Of a DNA stretch of 6,567 bases, positions 5,604-6,567 are shown one piece after another. The number at the start of each line of letters is the position of its first letter. The first letter of the stretch is position 1. This DNA comes from Campylobacteraceae bacterium (lineage in GTDB: Bacteria; Campylobacterota; Campylobacteria; Campylobacterales; Sulfurovaceae). The DNA lies in contig JALSOO010000246.1 in the NCBI GenBank assembly GCA_026986355.1, positions 1 to 6,567 on the forward strand, given 5' to 3'. The notes beneath the pieces were generated by a model. That model saw only the letters and a program-made list of their open reading frames with translations. It was not told the DNA's origin and searched no databases. Both the position numbers and the translations under genes were made by a program.

Positions 5604-6567
5604 ATGCAATTTCAAGAGTTTAAGATAGATAATTTGGAGGGGTTTCCAAAAGAGTTAGAGAGGCTACTTGCAAAACAGTTAGATAGTATAGATAAGATTA
5701 CAAAGAGTGATGATATAAGTTATGCAGGTGTATTAAAACCTCTTCAAGATTTAGATGAGGAGTTAGAGAACTTTTTTACACCACTTTCACACCTTAATTC
5801 TGTGGAGAATTCAGAGGAGACTCAAAAGGCTTATGAGTTATCACTACCACAACTCTCTAAGTTTTCTAGTACTATTGCTCAAAATGAAGAGCTATTTCAT
5901 AAGATTAAAAAGATAACTTCAACTGATTTAGAGGCTAAAAAGGTTATAGAAAATGATATTAGAGGTTTTGTTCTTGCAGGAGCAGAGTTGCCACTAGAGC
6001 ATAAAAAAGAGCTTGAAGAGATAGATATGAGACTTAGTGAATTGAGTAATAGCTTTTCTCAAAATCTTTTAGATGCAACCAATGAGTTTGAGATGATTAT
6101 CGAAGATAAAAAAGATGTAGCAGAGATTCCAAATAGTGATTTAGCACAGGCAAAAACTGAAATAGATGGAAAAACAGTCTATAAATTTACTCTTCAGATA
6201 CCATCATATCTAGCATATATGACTTATGGAACAAATCGTGAATATCGTAAAGAGATTTCAAAAGCTTATGTATCAAGAGCCCCTAAAAATAGTGATGTAA
6301 TTGATGAGCTATTGGAGCTTAAATATAAAAAAGCACAACTATTAGGCTTTGATAGTTTTGCAGAGTATTCACTAGCAACCAAAGATGCAAACTCCATAGA
6401 TGATGTGACTAACTTTTTAGAAGAGCTAGGAGACAAAGCCCTACCAAAAGCCAAAGAGGAGCTAGAGGAGCTAAAAGAGTTTGCATTACGAATAGATGGA
6501 ATAGATGATTTACATGGTTATGATGTAGCCTACTACTCTGAAAAACTAAAAAAAGAGAAGTTTGATT
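5604..6567 (+). CDS. prlC: Oligopeptidase A, M3 family metallopeptidase (N-terminal half, partial)
   Basis: The gene runs off the window after 321 codons, about half of the usual 640-680 residues. Oligopeptidase A is a cytoplasmic zinc endopeptidase that degrades short peptides, including cleaved signal peptides. The visible part is the mainly helical N-terminal region. It matches the E. coli enzyme as I recall it through SHLNSV (62-67), FVLAGAELP (122-130; FELSGIGLP in E. coli), the LSELSNSFSQNLLDAT block (144-159), IPSYLAYMTYG (199-209), the AQLLGF/SLATK block (244-260) and DVAYYSEK (307-314). The HExxH zinc site lies beyond the window, so activity cannot be confirmed. The ATG at 5604 has AGGA six bases upstream and a TATAAT box further up; no stop codon occurs in frame. 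It is divergent from the phosphodiesterase gene. Related M3 enzymes (Dcp, PepF) fit less well. Confidence 0.93.
   Translation, partial: MQFQEFKIDNLEGFPKELERLLAKQLDSIDKITKSDDISYAGVLKPLQDLDEELENFFTPLSHLNSVENSEETQKAYELSLPQLSKFSSTIAQNEELFHKIKKITSTDLEAKKVIENDIRGFVLAGAELPLEHKKELEEIDMRLSELSNSFSQNLLDATNEFEMIIEDKKDVAEIPNSDLAQAKTEIDGKTVYKFTLQIPSYLAYMTYGTNREYRKEISKAYVSRAPKNSDVIDELLELKYKKAQLLGFDSFAEYSLATKDANSIDDVTNFLEELGDKALPKAKEELEELKEFALRIDGIDDLHGYDVAYYSEKLKKEKFD

Noticed and set aside
6266..6454. Minus-strand open frame of 62 codons
   Set aside because: It is antisense to the well-conserved AQLLGF/SLATK region of prlC; low-complexity serine-rich product typical of a shadow frame.
1..6567. A multi-gene novel system, mobile element or CRISPR array
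   Set aside because: No transposase, integrase, toxin/antitoxin pair, regularly spaced repeats, tRNA or composition break was seen. The genes are two housekeeping enzymes, one signalling protein and exported proteins with separate promoters.

Overview
The window is a strongly AT-rich bacterial chromosome segment. The codon choice, the T-rich promoters with good -10 boxes but no clear -35, and the style of the c-di-GMP protein (Aer-like PAS, degenerate GGDEF, EAL) all suggest a free-living Campylobacterota (Sulfurimonas/Sulfurovum-like). This assignment is inferred from sequence character; no database search was run. I see no rRNA, tRNA, CRISPR array, insertion sequence, integrase or phage gene.

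Layout: bases 1-39 hold the first 13 codons of a minus-strand gene for an exported protein, with its ribosome binding site. Next on the minus strand come nadE, a large glutamine-dependent NAD+ synthetase (103-1998); an unrecognised 133-aa exported protein (2058-2459); and a 933-aa membrane c-di-GMP phosphodiesterase with HAMP, PAS, GGDEF and EAL domains (2608-5409). A divergent AT-rich intergenic region (5410-5603) follows, with opposed promoters flanking clustered palindromes. The plus-strand gene from 5604 runs off the end of the window and encodes the N-terminal half of an oligopeptidase A (PrlC, family M3) whose catalytic half lies outside.

The genes do not form an obvious pathway. nadE and prlC are housekeeping (NAD synthesis; intracellular peptide turnover). 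The phosphodiesterase is a signalling protein whose PAS domain keeps the residues linked to FAD binding in E. coli Aer, so it may couple redox or oxygen state to c-di-GMP breakdown. Each of the three complete minus-strand genes has its own candidate extended -10 promoter, so they look like neighbouring single transcription units rather than one operon. I found no convincing new multi-gene system. The points most worth checking are the Aer-like redox phosphodiesterase, the apparently leaderless gene for the 133-aa exported protein, and the palindrome cluster between the divergent promoters.
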